Origin: Terriglobia bacterium
GTDB lineage: Bacteria > Acidobacteriota > Terriglobia > Acidiferrales > UBA7541
Assembly (NCBI GenBank): GCA_020073705.1
Contig: JAIQES010000003.1
Coordinates: forward strand, 1-64,000
Direction of reading: 5' to 3'
DNA length: 64,000 bases
The translations under genes were made by a program, and so were the position numbers. This document shows positions 62,278 through 64,000 of this stretch, in pieces. Position 1 is the stretch's first letter. Every line of letters begins with the position of its first letter. The notes beneath the pieces were generated by a model. That model saw only the letters and a list, made by a program, of their open reading frames with translations, was not told where the DNA came from and searched no databases.

Positions 62278-63804
62278 ATGTCCACGGCCGCAACGTCACC
62301 GGAACCCTCTTCGCGTATCAGCCGCCGCGCGGCCTCCCGCCCGGGCGCCGGGCGCTGCGCGATGGTTGTTTCGTTATTGCTGCTCCTGAACTTTCTGTAC
62401 TTTCTCTGTTCCACCGGCCGCGTGCGCACGATGGACGAGGTGTCGGCAGCTTTTCAAGTAGAAAGCCTGGCCCGGCATGGCACGGCCGCAATCCCTCAGG
62501 CCGTAAAAGCGCAATTGTTTTACGGCAGAATCGACCGTTTCGGCGATCCCGAATCGCCCTACCCGCCCGCCCAGTCCGTTGCCATGTTGCCGTGGTATGC
62601 CGCCGGACAGTTCGCCGCGCACCATTTTCCCGGGATTGCGAAGGGTGCGCGAGATATCGTGAGCGATTTTTTCTTGACCGGCGAGAGTGCGCTGTTCTCG
62701 GCGCTCGCTGCCGCGTTGGCGCTATTGATTTTTCTGCAACTCGGAATTGAGCCTAAGACATCGCTGGCTGCGGCGGCAATTCTCGCGCTTGCCACACCCC
62801 TGGCGGCATATTCTGGCTGGCTGTTCTCCGAGCCTCTTGCGGCGGCGCTTCTGCTGGGCGCCGCGACTGTGCTCTTCGCTCAGCCGCAGGAAGCATCCAT
62901 CACGGTGCCGCGCGCTCTCATCGCGGGAATGCTGCTCGGCGCGGCCATCTGGGTGAGGCCGACGCACGTGCTCGCCGTGCCTGTGTTTCTTGCTGCGGTC
63001 TTTGCGCGCCAGCGGAACAGAGGCTGGAGCGCCGCCGTTGCCATTGCAGCCGCCGCCGGAATTGCTGCAAGCATGATGCTGTGGCGCAACACGTACCTTT
63101 ACGGCAGCCCCTTTGTGTTCGGGTACCCATCCGCGACGGAAGGCGGAAAGGTCGTCAACACGTTCGAAACCCCGCTCGCCACCGGGCTGGCGGGATTCCT
63201 GCTTTCACCCGGAAAATCAATATTTCTGTTTTCGCCGCCGGTCTTGCTTGCTCTTATCGGTCTGCCGAGGCTGTGGCGCCGCGACCGCGGGCTGGCCGTG
63301 GTGGCTGCGGTCACGCCGCTTGTTTATCTGTTCTTTTACGCGACATACACGCAGTGGGAGGGCGGATATTGCTACGGGCCACGCTACCTTGTGCCGTCAC
63401 TTGCCCTGCTCGGATTGGGCGTCGGTCCGGCGCTTGAGACGGCCTCGCGCGGAGTGCGCCGCCTGGCGGCTGCCGTGTTCATCGCGGGATTCTTCGTGCA
63501 GGTTATCGGGGTGGCAACAAGTTTCCTCGAAGCCGCGGTGGCCGGTGGCTATTATGATGCGCAATATAACTACCGGATGAGCTATTCGCCGCTCTTCCTG
63601 CAAACTCGCCTGCTGCTGCATTACGCCTCGACGTCCACACCAGCGCCAATCGGCCGCGGCTTTGACAAGTGGTGGATTTTCCTGTCGCGGGCCGGTGTTT
63701 CAAACGCAACGCTCATCGTTATGGCGGGGTCTTTGCTGTTGTGCACCATAGCCTCGGCGTGGTGGTTGCGCCGGGCATTCTCGAAAGCCACGGCCGCCGC
63801 GTAA
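62278..63804 (+). CDS. polytopic membrane protein (glycosyltransferase-family-39-like)
   Basis: about 10 TM segments; RTMDEVSAAFQVESLARHGTAAI; HVLAVPVFLAAVFA; EGGYCYGPRYLVPSLALLGLG. Confidence 0.65.
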   Translation: MSTAATSPEPSSRISRRAASRPGAGRCAMVVSLLLLLNFLYFLCSTGRVRTMDEVSAAFQVESLARHGTAAIPQAVKAQLFYGRIDRFGDPESPYPPAQSVAMLPWYAAGQFAAHHFPGIAKGARDIVSDFFLTGESALFSALAAALALLIFLQLGIEPKTSLAAAAILALATPLAAYSGWLFSEPLAAALLLGAATVLFAQPQEASITVPRALIAGMLLGAAIWVRPTHVLAVPVFLAAVFARQRNRGWSAAVAIAAAAGIAASMMLWRNTYLYGSPFVFGYPSATEGGKVVNTFETPLATGLAGFLLSPGKSIFLFSPPVLLALIGLPRLWRRDRGLAVVAAVTPLVYLFFYATYTQWEGGYCYGPRYLVPSLALLGLGVGPALETASRGVRRLAAAVFIAGFFVQVIGVATSFLEAAVAGGYYDAQYNYRMSYSPLFLQTRLLLHYASTSTPAPIGRGFDKWWIFLSRAGVSNATLIVMAGSLLLCTIASAWWLRRAFSKATAAA

Positions 63805-63839
63805 TTGTTAATTATTCACTTCGTTCCTTAGCTGTCGCG

Positions 63840-64000
63840 TTAGGACTCAGATGTGGTGGGGTCGATCATGTGGCGGACTGCGGAGACGCGATTTGCCGGG
63901 AAGCCGCCCTGCCGGGCGTGCTCTCGAATCATTTCTTCATTTGGTGCGATATAAACGCAATAGATTTTGTCGTCAGTGACGTAGCTTTCCACCCACTGGA
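63840..64000 (-). CDS. DUF4242 family protein, 3' part (runs off the window edge)
   Basis: manual minus-strand translation QWVESYVTDDKIYCVYIAPNEEMIREHARQGGFPANRVSAVRHMIDPTTSES*; not in the supplied ORF track. Confidence 0.8.
   Translation of the reverse strand, partial: QWVESYVTDDKIYCVYIAPNEEMIREHARQGGFPANRVSAVRHMIDPTTSES

Overview
64 kb window of a GC-rich genome, most likely an Acidobacteriota chromosome or MAG contig (inferred from gene content; not tested). It is mostly a conserved core region. It carries the replication-origin block (dnaA, dnaN, gyrB, gyrA on the minus strand, with DnaA-box-like 9-mers upstream of dnaA), the infC-rpmI-rplT-pheS-pheT translation block, a purQ-purL-purF-lepB-purM-(purN-tyrS) cluster, a molybdate operon (HTH-TOBE regulator, modA, modB, modC), lipA, lpxC, glmU, zapA and a ymdB-like phosphoesterase. 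Interspersed accessory genes include a PIG-L deacetylase, APC permease, TonB/Oar-like receptor, PQQ/cytochrome protein, ECF sigma factor plus Ser/Thr kinase, an ACP-acyl-AMP-ligase-PlsC fusion, a VWA protein and a LOG protein. Main second-look items: (1) a probable 6S RNA (ssrS) on the minus strand between ymdB and the TonB receptor, overlapped by spurious ORFs; (2) a family of short hairpins with covarying arms and a TNNA loop in intergenic regions, one of them in frame inside purL; (3) GTGAAC/GTTCAC repeats in frame in the linker of the ACP-ligase-acyltransferase fusion and at the edge of a truncated carboxymuconolactone decarboxylase fragment; (4) an in-frame TGA splitting a Ser/Thr kinase from its beta-propeller domain, followed by a decayed copy of the kinase leader; (5) a probable AUC start codon for infC; (6) a frameshifted gene remnant beside the candidate origin; (7) absence of recF and RNase Y from their usual neighbourhoods. 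No CRISPR array, tRNA, rRNA or clear transposase was found.
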